Shown here: in pieces, positions 1 through 6,875 of the stretch
Position numbering within the stretch: the stretch's first letter is position 1
Layout: every line of letters starts with the position of its first letter
Origin: JAAAPF01 sp964481035
GTDB taxonomy: Bacteria > Pseudomonadota > Alphaproteobacteria > Geminicoccales > Geminicoccaceae
Reading direction: 5' to 3'
Assembly (NCBI GenBank): GCA_964481035.1
Contig: CAYZSE010000114.1
Coordinates: 1-10,945, forward strand
Length of the DNA stretch: 10,945 bases
The notes under the pieces: model-generated
Databases searched by the model: none
The model's input: the letters and a program-made list of their open reading frames with translations, nothing else
Told to the model about the DNA's origin: nothing
Program-made: the position numbers and the translations under genes

Positions 1-1
1 C

Positions 2-982
2 TCAAACGACGGCGAGGGCAGCGACCAGCAGCGCGACGACGAGCGCCCAGGCGGCCCAGAGACGGCGCACGGCGGCGCGGACGTCGGCGGCGATGGCCTC
101 GGCCCGGCCGGTGCCGATCCAGGCGTCGTCGACGCGGCCGGCGGCGTAGATGCGCGGCCCGGCGAGCTTGAGGCCCAAGAGCCGCGCCATCGCCGCCTCG
201 GGCCACCCGGCGTTCGGCGAACGGTGCTTCCTGGCTTCCCGCGGGAGCCCGGCGACGAGGCCCGGCCGGCCCGCCGCGAGCACGAGGAGGAGTGCGGTGA
301 GCCGGGCCGGCAGCCAGTTGGCGCGGTCGTCGAGCCGCGCCGCCGCCCGGCCGAAGTCGAGGTAACGCGCGCTGCGATAGCCGACCATGCTGTCGAGCGT
401 GTTGATCGCCTTGTAGCCGACGAGGCCCACGGGCCCGAGCAGGAGCCACCAGAAGAGCGGTGCCGTCACCCCGTCGGCGAAGTTCTCCGCCGCGGATTCG
501 ACCGCGGCCCGAGCGACGCCGGCGGCGTCGAGGCGGCTCGGATCACGGCCGACGATGCGGGCGACCGCCCGACGCCCGGCGTCGAGCCCGCCGTCCAGGC
601 CGCGGGCGACGTCGGTGACGTGCCCGGCGAGGCTGCGCTGGGCGATGAGGCTGCTCGCCAGCACGCCGAGGAACGCCCAGCCCCAAGGACCGGCCCAAAG
701 CAGCGGCACGAGCGCGAGGCCGACGGCACCGGCGGCGGCGAGGGTGAGTGCGACCAGACGTCGCCCGGCCGCCCGGCGCGCGGCCGGCGGCTCTTCCGAA
801 CGCCAGAGCCGGGCCTCCAGCCGCTCGACGACGCCGCCGATGACGACCACGGGGTGCGCGACCCGCCGGTAGAGCCAGGCCGGCTCGCCGACGAGAGCAT
901 CGGCCACGAGGGCCACGAGCGCCGCCCAGAGCACGGCCTCGACGGGCGCCAGAAGCACGCGGCCCTCCCCGGAGTTGGACAT
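2..982 (-). CDS. cobD: Adenosylcobinamide-phosphate synthase CobD/CbiB
   Basis: Integral membrane enzyme that joins cobyric acid to (R)-1-amino-2-propanol or its phosphate, giving (adenosyl)cobinamide (phosphate), a late step after ring construction. The 326-residue product has the CbiB family blocks in order: GRDPSRLD at 145-152, AAVESAAENFADG at 159-171, YKAINTLDSMVGY at 190-202, DDRANWLPARLT at 218-229 and SPNAGWPEAAMA at 255-266. Hydrophobic stretches near 12-32, 76-118, 175-195, 226-245 and 305-326 fit a multi-pass membrane protein, and the length is typical for the family. I chose the ATG at 982 because the product then begins right at the usual hydrophobic N-terminus and an AAGG lies 7 nt upstream. 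The open frame continues to 1105, but it would add 41 Arg-rich residues. The gene is complete, with its TGA at the window edge. It is divergent from cobH. 'CobD' here follows Pseudomonas denitrificans naming, not the Salmonella CobD decarboxylase. The family call is near certain; the number of membrane passes is estimated by eye. Confidence 0.95.
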   Translation of the reverse strand: MSNSGEGRVLLAPVEAVLWAALVALVADALVGEPAWLYRRVAHPVVVIGGVVERLEARLWRSEEPPAARRAAGRRLVALTLAAAGAVGLALVPLLWAGPWGWAFLGVLASSLIAQRSLAGHVTDVARGLDGGLDAGRRAVARIVGRDPSRLDAAGVARAAVESAAENFADGVTAPLFWWLLLGPVGLVGYKAINTLDSMVGYRSARYLDFGRAAARLDDRANWLPARLTALLLVLAAGRPGLVAGLPREARKHRSPNAGWPEAAMARLLGLKLAGPRIYAAGRVDDAWIGTGRAEAIAADVRAAVRRLWAAWALVVALLVAALAVV

Positions 983-1094
983 GAAGCGGCCTTGCCGCCG
1001 ACGGTGCGGGTTGCTAGGGCGTCGTGATCTCGAAGAAAAGCGCAACTGTGCCGTCGCCCGCCGGCCGGGGCGCGGCTGGGGGAGTTCGGCGAGC
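983..1094. promoter_or_regulatory. Divergent intergenic region between cobD and cobH
   Basis: These 112 nt separate two genes transcribed away from each other, so promoters for both should lie here. The stretch 1027-1050 is visibly less GC-rich than its surroundings. A TTGCTA at 1011-1016 matches four of six bases of a -35 box for cobH, but the best -10 at suitable spacing, about 1035-1040, is poor (three of six). A small hairpin, GCGGC-CTT-GCCGC at 986-998, lies in the cobD leader and overlaps its AAGG ribosome-binding candidate. No complete cobalamin riboswitch is visible. That both promoters lie here is inferred from gene orientation; their exact positions are not established. Confidence 0.45.
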
Positions 1095-1733
1095 TTGACG
1101 GTCACGGCGGCCTTGGACCTGGATCACCTGCGCGACCCCGAGGCGATCTACGCGCGGTCGTTCGCCGTCATCGATGCCGAGGTCGACTGGACGGGGATCC
1201 CGGCGACGCTGTGCCCGGTCGCACGCCGGATGATGCACGCCTCGGGCATGACCGACCTCGTGGCCGATCTCGCCTGGTCCGGTGACTTCGTGGCCCGGGC
1301 CACGGCCGCGCTCGCCGCCGGTACTCCGGTTGTCTGCGATTGCCGCATGGTCGCCGAGGGGGTGATCCGGCGCCGGCTGCCGGCCGAGAATGCCGTGCTC
1401 TGCGGTCTCGATCGCGTCGCCGCGGCGCCCGTCGGCGCGACGCGCTCCGCCGCGGCCATCGACGCCCTCGCCGGCGAGATTGCGGGCGCCGTCGTCGTCA
1501 TCGGCAACGCGCCGACCGCGCTCTTCCGGCTGCTGGAGCGAGCCGTCTCGGGCGAGCCGGCGCCGGCCGCCGTGATCGCCGTGCCGGTGGGCTTCGTCGG
1601 CGCGGCGGAGAGCAAGGCGGCGCTGGTCGCGCGGGCGCCCTTTCCTTTCTTGACGCTGCGCGGGCGTCGCGGCGGCAGCGCGATGGCCGCGGCTGCCCTC
1701 AACGCCCTCGCCACGGCGACGCCGTGCTCATGA
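1095..1733 (+). CDS. cobH: Precorrin-8X methylmutase CobH/CbiC
   Basis: Moves the C-11 methyl group of precorrin-8X to C-12, yielding hydrogenobyrinate (cobyrinate in the cobalt-early route). The 212-residue product matches the usual length of about 210. It begins with the family pattern DPEAIYARSFAVI at 14-26. MMHASGM at 46-52 contains His48, which aligns with the catalytic histidine of CobH. DCRM near residue 80 and GNAPTAL near 138 are also typical of the family, followed by a C-terminal PVGFVGAAESK segment. The start is the least certain part. I chose a TTG at 1095 with GGGGGAG at 1078-1084, 10 nt upstream. The only in-frame ATGs upstream are at 975 and 981; they lie against the cobD start and would add about 40 Arg-rich residues unlike the family. 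First gene of the five-gene plus-strand operon; its TGA overlaps the cobL ATG. Confidence 0.93.
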   Translation: MTVTAALDLDHLRDPEAIYARSFAVIDAEVDWTGIPATLCPVARRMMHASGMTDLVADLAWSGDFVARATAALAAGTPVVCDCRMVAEGVIRRRLPAENAVLCGLDRVAAAPVGATRSAAAIDALAGEIAGAVVVIGNAPTALFRLLERAVSGEPAPAAVIAVPVGFVGAAESKAALVARAPFPFLTLRGRRGGSAMAAAALNALATATPCS

Positions 1734-2926
1734 GCATCGAGGTCATCGGCATCGGCGCCGACGGCATCGCCGGGATCAACCCCGACATCCGCAGGATCCT
1801 GGACGAGGCCGAGGTCATCCTCGGCGGGCCGCGGCACCTGGGCTTCGTCGACGACCATCCGGCCATGAAGATCGCCTGGCAGCGGCCGCTGGAAGCGACC
1901 TTCATGGAGATCGACGGTCACATCGAACGTCGCATCGTCGTCCTGGCCTCGGGCGATCCGCTCGACCACGGCGTCGCCCGGCGGCTGATCGAGCGCTACG
2001 GCCGCGATCGCGTCGCGGTGCATCCGCACCCGAGCGCCTTCGCGCTCGCTTGCGCGCTCTTGGGCTGGTCCCGGGACCAGGTCGTCTGCTTGAGCCTGCA
2101 CGCTCGGCCGTTGAGCCGCCTGCGGCGCGAGCTGGTCCCCGGCCGCCGGTTGCTGCTGTTGACCGATGCCAAGACCTCGGCCTTCGCCATCGCGCAGGCA
2201 CTGCGCGACAGCGGCTGGGGCCGGAGCTGGGTCTGGCGGCTGTCGCGCCTGGGCGCGACCGACGAGATCGTCGCCGACGGGCCGGCCTCCGATTGGAGCG
2301 ATCCGACGATCACGGAGCTCGATACCGTCGCCGTCGAATGTCGACCGGACGGCCCGGTTCCGCCCAATGCGGGCTTCGCCCTGGACGACGAGGCGTTTCA
2401 CAGCGACGGCCAGCTCAGCAAGGCGCAGGCCCGCGCCGAAGCCGTCTTCGCGCTGAACCCCCTGCCCGGCCAGCACCTCTGGGACGTCGGCGCCGGTTGC
2501 GGCGGCGTCGCCATCACCTGGTTACGAGCGGCGGGCGAAGGCCAGGTATCGGCGATCGAGCGCGACTTCGACCGGGCCGCGGTTCTGCAGAAGAACGCCG
2601 ATCGCTTGGGCACGCCCGAGGTGCAGGTGGTGATCGCCGATGCGCCCGACGTCTTCGACGAGCTCGAGGATCCCGACGCGGTCTTCATCGGCGGCGGCTG
2701 CCACCACCGCGAGGTGGTCGAGAAGGCGTGGGAGCGGCTGCCCTCGGGCGGCCGGCTCGTCGCCCAGGCGGTGAGCTGCGAGGGCCAGGCCATGCTGCAG
2801 ACGCTGGCCGAATCCCTCGGCGGCACGCTGGTGCGCTTTCAGCGGGAGACCAAGTCACCGCTCGGCGAGATGTCGACCTGGCGGCCGAGCCTGCCGGTCC
2901 TGCAGCTCGAAGCCAGGAAGCCTTGA
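1730..2926 (+). CDS. cobL: Precorrin-6Y C5,15-methyltransferase (decarboxylating), CbiE-CbiT fusion CobL
   Basis: Bifunctional SAM-dependent enzyme that methylates C-5 and C-15 of the reduced precorrin-6 intermediate and removes the acetate carboxyl at C-12. The product has 398 residues, close to known CobL proteins. Residues 1-205 are the CbiE tetrapyrrole methylase domain, with VIGIGADG at 5-12 and the SGDP loop at 74-77. Residues about 212-398 are the CbiT domain, a Rossmann-type methylase, with LWDVGAGCGG at 250-259 as SAM motif I, an acidic residue ending strand 2 in IERDFD at 276-281, and the CbiT signature FIGGG at 319-323. Some bacteria carry the two domains as separate cbiE and cbiT genes. 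The start ATG overlaps the cobH stop as ATGA (1730-1733), indicating translational coupling. The downstream end overlaps cobI in the same way. No key motif is missing. Confidence 0.96.
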   Translation: MSIEVIGIGADGIAGINPDIRRILDEAEVILGGPRHLGFVDDHPAMKIAWQRPLEATFMEIDGHIERRIVVLASGDPLDHGVARRLIERYGRDRVAVHPHPSAFALACALLGWSRDQVVCLSLHARPLSRLRRELVPGRRLLLLTDAKTSAFAIAQALRDSGWGRSWVWRLSRLGATDEIVADGPASDWSDPTITELDTVAVECRPDGPVPPNAGFALDDEAFHSDGQLSKAQARAEAVFALNPLPGQHLWDVGAGCGGVAITWLRAAGEGQVSAIERDFDRAAVLQKNADRLGTPEVQVVIADAPDVFDELEDPDAVFIGGGCHHREVVEKAWERLPSGGRLVAQAVSCEGQAMLQTLAESLGGTLVRFQRETKSPLGEMSTWRPSLPVLQLEARKP

Positions 2927-3627
2927 GCGGCTGCCTGGTCGGCGTCGGCGTGGGCCCGGGCGACCCGGAGCTCTTGACCCTGAAGGCCGTGCGCCGGCTC
3001 GCCGCGGCCGACGTCGTCGTGGCGCTCGCCGCCCGCGACCGCCCGTCCCGTGCCCTGGCGATCGCCGCCCCGCACCTCGCCGCCGGGGCGCGCCGGTTGA
3101 CCATGCCGCTGGCGATGGACGTCGAGCGGCACCGGACACGCGCGAGCTACGCGAAGCTGGCCGGCGCGGTCGGCGTGGAACTGGCGGCAGGCGCGACCGT
3201 GGTCGTCGTCTGCGAGGGCGATCCGCTGCTGTTCGGCACCTTCGTTCATCTCGCGGCGTTGCTCGAGGACGCCGGCACCGTCGAGGTCGTCCCTGGGATC
3301 CCGTCGCCGGTGGCCGCCGCGGCCGCGGAAAAATGGGCGCCGGCGACCGGCAAGGCCGGTTTCGCGATCCTGCCCGCGACGATGGGCTCCGCCCGGCTGC
3401 ACGCCGCACTCGCCGTCCTCGGTGCTGCCGCCATCATCAAGATCGGCCGCCATCTGGGCGAGGTCCGGGACCTCCTGGCGCGGCTCGACCTCCTCGGCGG
3501 TGCCCGGCTGGTCGTCGAGCTGGGGCACGCGGACGAGCGGCGCATGGCGCTCGCCGAGTGGCCCGAGGCCGCCGCCCCCTACTTCTCGCTCGTCCTCACC
3601 CGGGGGCTCGTCGCCGATGCCGCCTGA
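2923..3627 (+). CDS. cobI: Precorrin-2 C20-methyltransferase CobI/CbiL
   Basis: SAM-dependent methylase that adds the C-20 methyl to precorrin-2 (or cobalt-factor II in the cobalt-early route), the first step committed to corrin rather than siroheme. The 234-residue product shows the tetrapyrrole methylase pattern: GVGVGPGDPELLTLKA at 7-22, a strand-and-GDP loop CEGDPLLFGTF at 97-107 and VPGIPS at 123-128. EGDP followed by an aromatic-Gly-[ST]-F segment is typical of CobI/CbiL. The start is inferred to be TTG at 2923, overlapping the cobL stop as TTGA, with AGGA at 2915-2918 as ribosome-binding candidate. No ATG or good GTG lies between there and the SAM loop, so a later start would remove the first strand. 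Sequence alone does not separate the metal-free CobI from the cobalt-using CbiL. Confidence 0.94.
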   Translation: MSGCLVGVGVGPGDPELLTLKAVRRLAAADVVVALAARDRPSRALAIAAPHLAAGARRLTMPLAMDVERHRTRASYAKLAGAVGVELAAGATVVVVCEGDPLLFGTFVHLAALLEDAGTVEVVPGIPSPVAAAAAEKWAPATGKAGFAILPATMGSARLHAALAVLGAAAIIKIGRHLGEVRDLLARLDLLGGARLVVELGHADERRMALAEWPEAAAPYFSLVLTRGLVADAA

Positions 3628-5392
3628 GGCCGCCGTGGTCGTCTTGAGCCACGCCGGCCTCGCCACCGGCGAGCGCATCCGGACGGCCCTCCCCGGCGCC
3701 CGGCTCCATGCCCGCCCCGAGGTGGCCGCCGACGCCGACGAGCCCATCGACGAGGTCGTGACCCACCTGCAGGAGCTGTTCGCAGCGGGCCGCACCGTCG
3801 TCGGCGTCTGCGCCGCCGGCATCCTCGTCCGTGCCCTCGCCCCGCTCGTGGCGGACAAGCGCGCAGAGCCGCCGGTGCTGGCGGTCGCTGCCGACGGCTC
3901 GAGCGTGGTGCCGCTGCTCGGCGGCCATGGCGGCGCCAATTCCCTGGCCGCCCGGCTCGCCCGCGCCCTCGACGGCCATGCCGCCATCACCACCGCGAGC
4001 GAGGTGGTCCAGGGCACCGCGCTCGACGCCCCGCCGCCGGGCTGGTCGGTGGCACCCACCTCCGAGACCAAGCCGCTCCTCAAGCGGCTGCGCGACGGCG
4101 GGCGGATCGTGGTCGACGACCGCCTCTGCGCCGCGCCGTGGCTCGACGGCGTTCGGGCAGGCGACGGTCGGGTCGACGTCGAGGTCACCGTCGGGCGAAG
4201 CCACGACGCGCCCCTGGCCCTCGTCCCGCGGCTGCTCGCCCTCGGCGTCGGCTGCGAGCGCGGATTGCCGGCGAGCGAGCTCATCGAGCTCGTCGAGGCG
4301 ACGCTCGTCGAGCACGACCTCGACCCCGCCGCCGTCGGCGTCGTCGTCTCGCTCGACCTCAAGAGCGGCGAGCCGGCGGTGCACGCGGTCGCCGACCGCC
4401 TCGACGTGCCGCTCAGGGTCTTCGACGCGGCGACGCTCGAGCGCGAGACGCCGCGGCTTGCCAACCCGTCCGCAACGGTCTTCCGCGAGGTCGGCTGCCA
4501 CGGCGTCGCCGAGGCGGCAGCACTCGCCGCCGGCGGCGCGGGTGGCCGCCTAATCGTGCCCAAGGTCAAGGGCCCGCGGGCGACGGTCGCCCTCGCTCGC
4601 GCCGCCGCCCCCCTCGACCCCGAGGCGATAGGCCGGCCGGCGGGGCGCCTTTGGCTGTTGAGCCTCGGCCCGGGCGGCCGTGCGGGACGGACCCTCGAGG
4701 TCGACCGCGCCTTGCGCGGCTGCAGCGATCTCGTCGGCTACCGAGGCTATCTCGATCTGGTCGAGCCGGCCGTCACCGCCGAACGCCACGGCTTTCCCCT
4801 CGGCGGCGAGGTCGAGCGCTGTCGGCATGCCCTCGCGCTCGCCGCCGCAGGACGCGAGGTCGGCCTCATCGGCTCGGGCGATGTCGGCGTCTACGCCATG
4901 GCGGCGCTGGTGCACGAACTCGCCGCCGGCGCGCCCGCCTTCCAGGCCGTGCCGATCGTGGCACTGCCCGGCGTGAGCGCGATGCACACCGCGGCCGCGC
5001 GTGCCGGAGCACCGCTCGGCCACGACTTCTGCGCCATCTCGCTCTCGGATCTCATGACACCCTGGGCGGTCATCGAGCGCCGCCTGGAGGCCGCGGCCGC
5101 AGGCGATTTCGTGGTCGCCCTCTACAATCCGGTGTCCCAGGCCCGCAGGCAGGGCTTCGCCAGGGCCAAGGCCATCCTGGCGGCGCACCGTCCGGCGAGC
5201 ACGCCCTGCGTCGTCGCCCGCCAGCTCGGTCGCGCCGAGGAGAGCATCGCCGTCGTCCCCTTGGCCGAGCTCGACGAGGCGGTCGTCGACATGCTCACCG
5301 TGGTGCTGGTCGGCAGCTCGCAGACGCGCCGCTGGCGCTCGGCCTTCGGTCGGGTTCACGTCTTCACGCCACGAGGCTATCTCGCGCCATGA
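3617..5392 (+). CDS. cobJ: CbiG-CobJ fusion: cobalt-precorrin-5A hydrolase plus precorrin-3B C17-methyltransferase
   Basis: A 591-residue fusion of two corrin enzymes. Residues about 5-130 are the CbiG N-terminal domain, with GVCAAGILVRALAPLVADK at 63-81 and VPLLGGHGGANSLA at 98-111. Residues about 130-205 are the variable middle, and 208-332 are the CbiG C-terminal (CobE-like) domain, with GVGCERGLP at 210-218 and REVGCHGVAEAAAL at 290-303. Residues about 344-591 are CobJ, with SLGPG at 349-353, DLVGYRGYLDLV at 371-382, SGDVG at 420-424, PLGHDFCAISLSDLMTPW at 466-483 and ALYNPVSQARRQG at 501-513. CobJ methylates C-17 and contracts the ring; CbiG opens the ring-A lactone and releases acetaldehyde. 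The ATG at 3617 overlaps cobI by 11 nt; a GTG at 3635 is possible but would trim the first strand. The usual Pro in the SGDPG loop is Val here. The CobJ part is certain; whether the CbiG part is catalytic here is inferred. Confidence 0.94.
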   Translation: MPPEAAVVVLSHAGLATGERIRTALPGARLHARPEVAADADEPIDEVVTHLQELFAAGRTVVGVCAAGILVRALAPLVADKRAEPPVLAVAADGSSVVPLLGGHGGANSLAARLARALDGHAAITTASEVVQGTALDAPPPGWSVAPTSETKPLLKRLRDGGRIVVDDRLCAAPWLDGVRAGDGRVDVEVTVGRSHDAPLALVPRLLALGVGCERGLPASELIELVEATLVEHDLDPAAVGVVVSLDLKSGEPAVHAVADRLDVPLRVFDAATLERETPRLANPSATVFREVGCHGVAEAAALAAGGAGGRLIVPKVKGPRATVALARAAAPLDPEAIGRPAGRLWLLSLGPGGRAGRTLEVDRALRGCSDLVGYRGYLDLVEPAVTAERHGFPLGGEVERCRHALALAAAGREVGLIGSGDVGVYAMAALVHELAAGAPAFQAVPIVALPGVSAMHTAAARAGAPLGHDFCAISLSDLMTPWAVIERRLEAAAAGDFVVALYNPVSQARRQGFARAKAILAAHRPASTPCVVARQLGRAEESIAVVPLAELDEAVVDMLTVVLVGSSQTRRWRSAFGRVHVFTPRGYLAP

Positions 5393-6150
5393 CCGTCCAC
5401 TTCATCGGCGCCGGTCCCGGTGCGCCCGACCTCGTCACCGTCCGCGGGCTGCGCCTGATCCGGTCGGCTCCCGTCATCCTCTACGCCGGCTCGCTCGTCC
5501 CCCGTGAGCTCGTCGCCGAGGCCCGCACGGACGCGGTCGTGATCGACACGGGCGCGCTGCACCTCGACGAGATCATCGCCCACCTCCAGCGAGCGCACGG
5601 CCGGGGGCAGGACGTGGCCCGCGTCCATTCGGGCGATCCGTCGCTCTATGGCGCCATCGCCGAGCAGATGCGCCGGCTCGACGCGCTCGCGATCCCCTAC
5701 GAGGTCGTCCCGGGGGTGCCTGCCTACGCGGCGGCGGCCGCGGCGCTGAAGCGCGAGCTGACGCTACCGGGCGTCGCGCAGTCGGTGATCTTGACCCGCA
5801 CCGCCGTCCGCGCCTCGTCGATGCCCGCGGGCGAGACTCTGGCCAACTTCGCCGCCACCGGCGCCACCCTCGCGGTCCACCTCTCGATCAACAACCTCGC
5901 CAAGGTGGTGCGCGAACTCGCGCCGCACTACGGCCGTGACTGCCCCGTCGTCGTCGCCTACCGGGTCGGCTGGCCCGACGAGCGCTTCATCGAGGGCACG
6001 CTCGCCACCATCCGCGACGCCGTGAAGGACGCGGCGATCACCCGCACGGCGCTGATCCTGGTGGGCCGCGTCCTGGGCGAGCAGGGCTTCGCCGACAGCC
6101 GCCTCTACGCCGCCGACCACGATCATGTCTGCCGCGAGGCCAAAACCTGA
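5389..6150 (+). CDS. cobM: Precorrin-4 C11-methyltransferase CobM/CbiF
   Basis: SAM-dependent enzyme that methylates C-11 of precorrin-4. All family landmarks are present in 253 residues: GAGPGAPDLVTVRG at 7-20, YAGSLVP at 32-38, SGDPSLYGA at 81-89, VPGVPAYAAAAA at 107-118 and LTRTAVRASSMPAGE at 135-149. The LTRT...MP.GE block is specific to CobM/CbiF among the tetrapyrrole methylases. The start ATG overlaps the cbiG-cobJ stop as ATGA (5389-5392). It is the last gene of the plus-strand operon, and its 3' end runs 28 nt into the convergent cobK gene, so there is no room for a separate terminator between the two stops. Length is typical and nothing looks damaged. Confidence 0.96.
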   Translation: MTVHFIGAGPGAPDLVTVRGLRLIRSAPVILYAGSLVPRELVAEARTDAVVIDTGALHLDEIIAHLQRAHGRGQDVARVHSGDPSLYGAIAEQMRRLDALAIPYEVVPGVPAYAAAAAALKRELTLPGVAQSVILTRTAVRASSMPAGETLANFAATGATLAVHLSINNLAKVVRELAPHYGRDCPVVVAYRVGWPDERFIEGTLATIRDAVKDAAITRTALILVGRVLGEQGFADSRLYAADHDHVCREAKT

Positions 6151-6875
6151 TCGAGCCAGACGAGCGCGGTCTCGACGTCTGCAGCGTAAGGACCCGGTGG
6201 GCGCTCGGGCCGGTCGATCATCACCACGGGCAGGCCCAGCGCCCGCGCCGCGTCGAGCTTGGCACGCGTGCCTTCGCCGCCCGAGTTCTTGGTGACGACG
6301 AGGTCGATCGCGTGCCGCTCGAGCAGCGCCCGCTCGTCCTCGCGCCGAAAGGGCCCTCGCGCCTCGATCCAGACGGCGTTGGCGGCAAGCCCCGAAGGCC
6401 GCTCGATGGCGCGCACGAACGCGCGCTCGAAGGGGGCCAGCGCGAAGCCGCCGACACCCCGTGCGCCGAGGCTCACCAGCGGCCGTCGCCCGAGGCCGGC
6501 CGCCACCCGGGCCGCGGCCGCCGCGTCGGCGACGCGATGCCAGCGGTCGCCGGCCGCCGGCTGCCAGGCCGGACGCCACAGCTTCAGGCGTGGCACCCGG
6601 GCTGCCAGCGCCGCCCGGCGCGCGTTGCGCGCCATCCGCACGGCGAAAGGATGGGTCGCGTCGACCAACGCGTCGACGGCCTCGTTCTCGAGGAAGCGGC
6701 GCAGACGGGCGGCACCGCCGAAGCCGCCGGTCACCACCTCGCCCGGCAGCGCCCGCCGGTCGTGCGTGACGCCCGCGAGCGAGGTGGTCAGGCGGACCCG
6801 ATCCGCGAGGGCCGCCGCCAGGGTCGCGGCCTCGGCCGTCCCGCCGAGCAGCAGGACACGCGGCTCACCAGCCAT
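6123..6875 (-). CDS. cobK: Precorrin-6A reductase CobK/CbiJ
   Basis: NAD(P)H-dependent reductase that reduces the precorrin-6A macrocycle (cobalt-precorrin-6A for CbiJ) before CobL acts. The 250-residue product has a nucleotide-binding start LLLGGTAEA at 8-16, GGFGG at 50-54, DATHPFA at 72-78, RGPF at 173-176 and the CobK signature VTKNSGGEGTRAKLDAAR at 194-211, close to the usual VTKdSGg.g...K pattern. I chose ATG at 6875 because it sits just ahead of the first beta strand. The longer open frame upstream overlaps cbiD in another phase. The start overlaps the end of cbiD by 11 nt, so the two are likely one transcript and translationally coupled. The 3' end overlaps cobM head-on. Confidence 0.95.
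   Translation of the reverse strand: MAGEPRVLLLGGTAEAATLAAALADRVRLTTSLAGVTHDRRALPGEVVTGGFGGAARLRRFLENEAVDALVDATHPFAVRMARNARRAALAARVPRLKLWRPAWQPAAGDRWHRVADAAAAARVAAGLGRRPLVSLGARGVGGFALAPFERAFVRAIERPSGLAANAVWIEARGPFRREDERALLERHAIDLVVTKNSGGEGTRAKLDAARALGLPVVMIDRPERPPGPYAADVETALVWLDQVLASRQT

Noticed and set aside
1035..1060. GCGCAACTGTGCC resembles the conserved core of cobalamin riboswitches.
   Set aside because: The B12 box and the GGTG-AATCC type elements that should flank it are absent, and the whole gap is shorter than a normal riboswitch.
975..1094. Longer cobH form starting at the ATG at 975.
   Set aside because: It would overlap the cobD start codon and add 40 Arg-rich residues not found in CobH proteins; the TTG at 1095 gives the normal length and has a ribosome-binding site.
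1148..2476. A long open frame of about 440 codons on the minus strand opposite cobH/cobL.
   Set aside because: It lies antisense to clearly recognised genes, shows no family motif and is a low-complexity product of GC-rich codon positions.
2839..4569. A 576-codon open frame on the minus strand opposite cobI and cbiG-cobJ.
   Set aside because: The predicted product is rich in Arg, Ser, Ala and Thr with no domain pattern, and the opposite strand encodes conserved enzymes. High GC keeps stop codons rare in the shadow frames.
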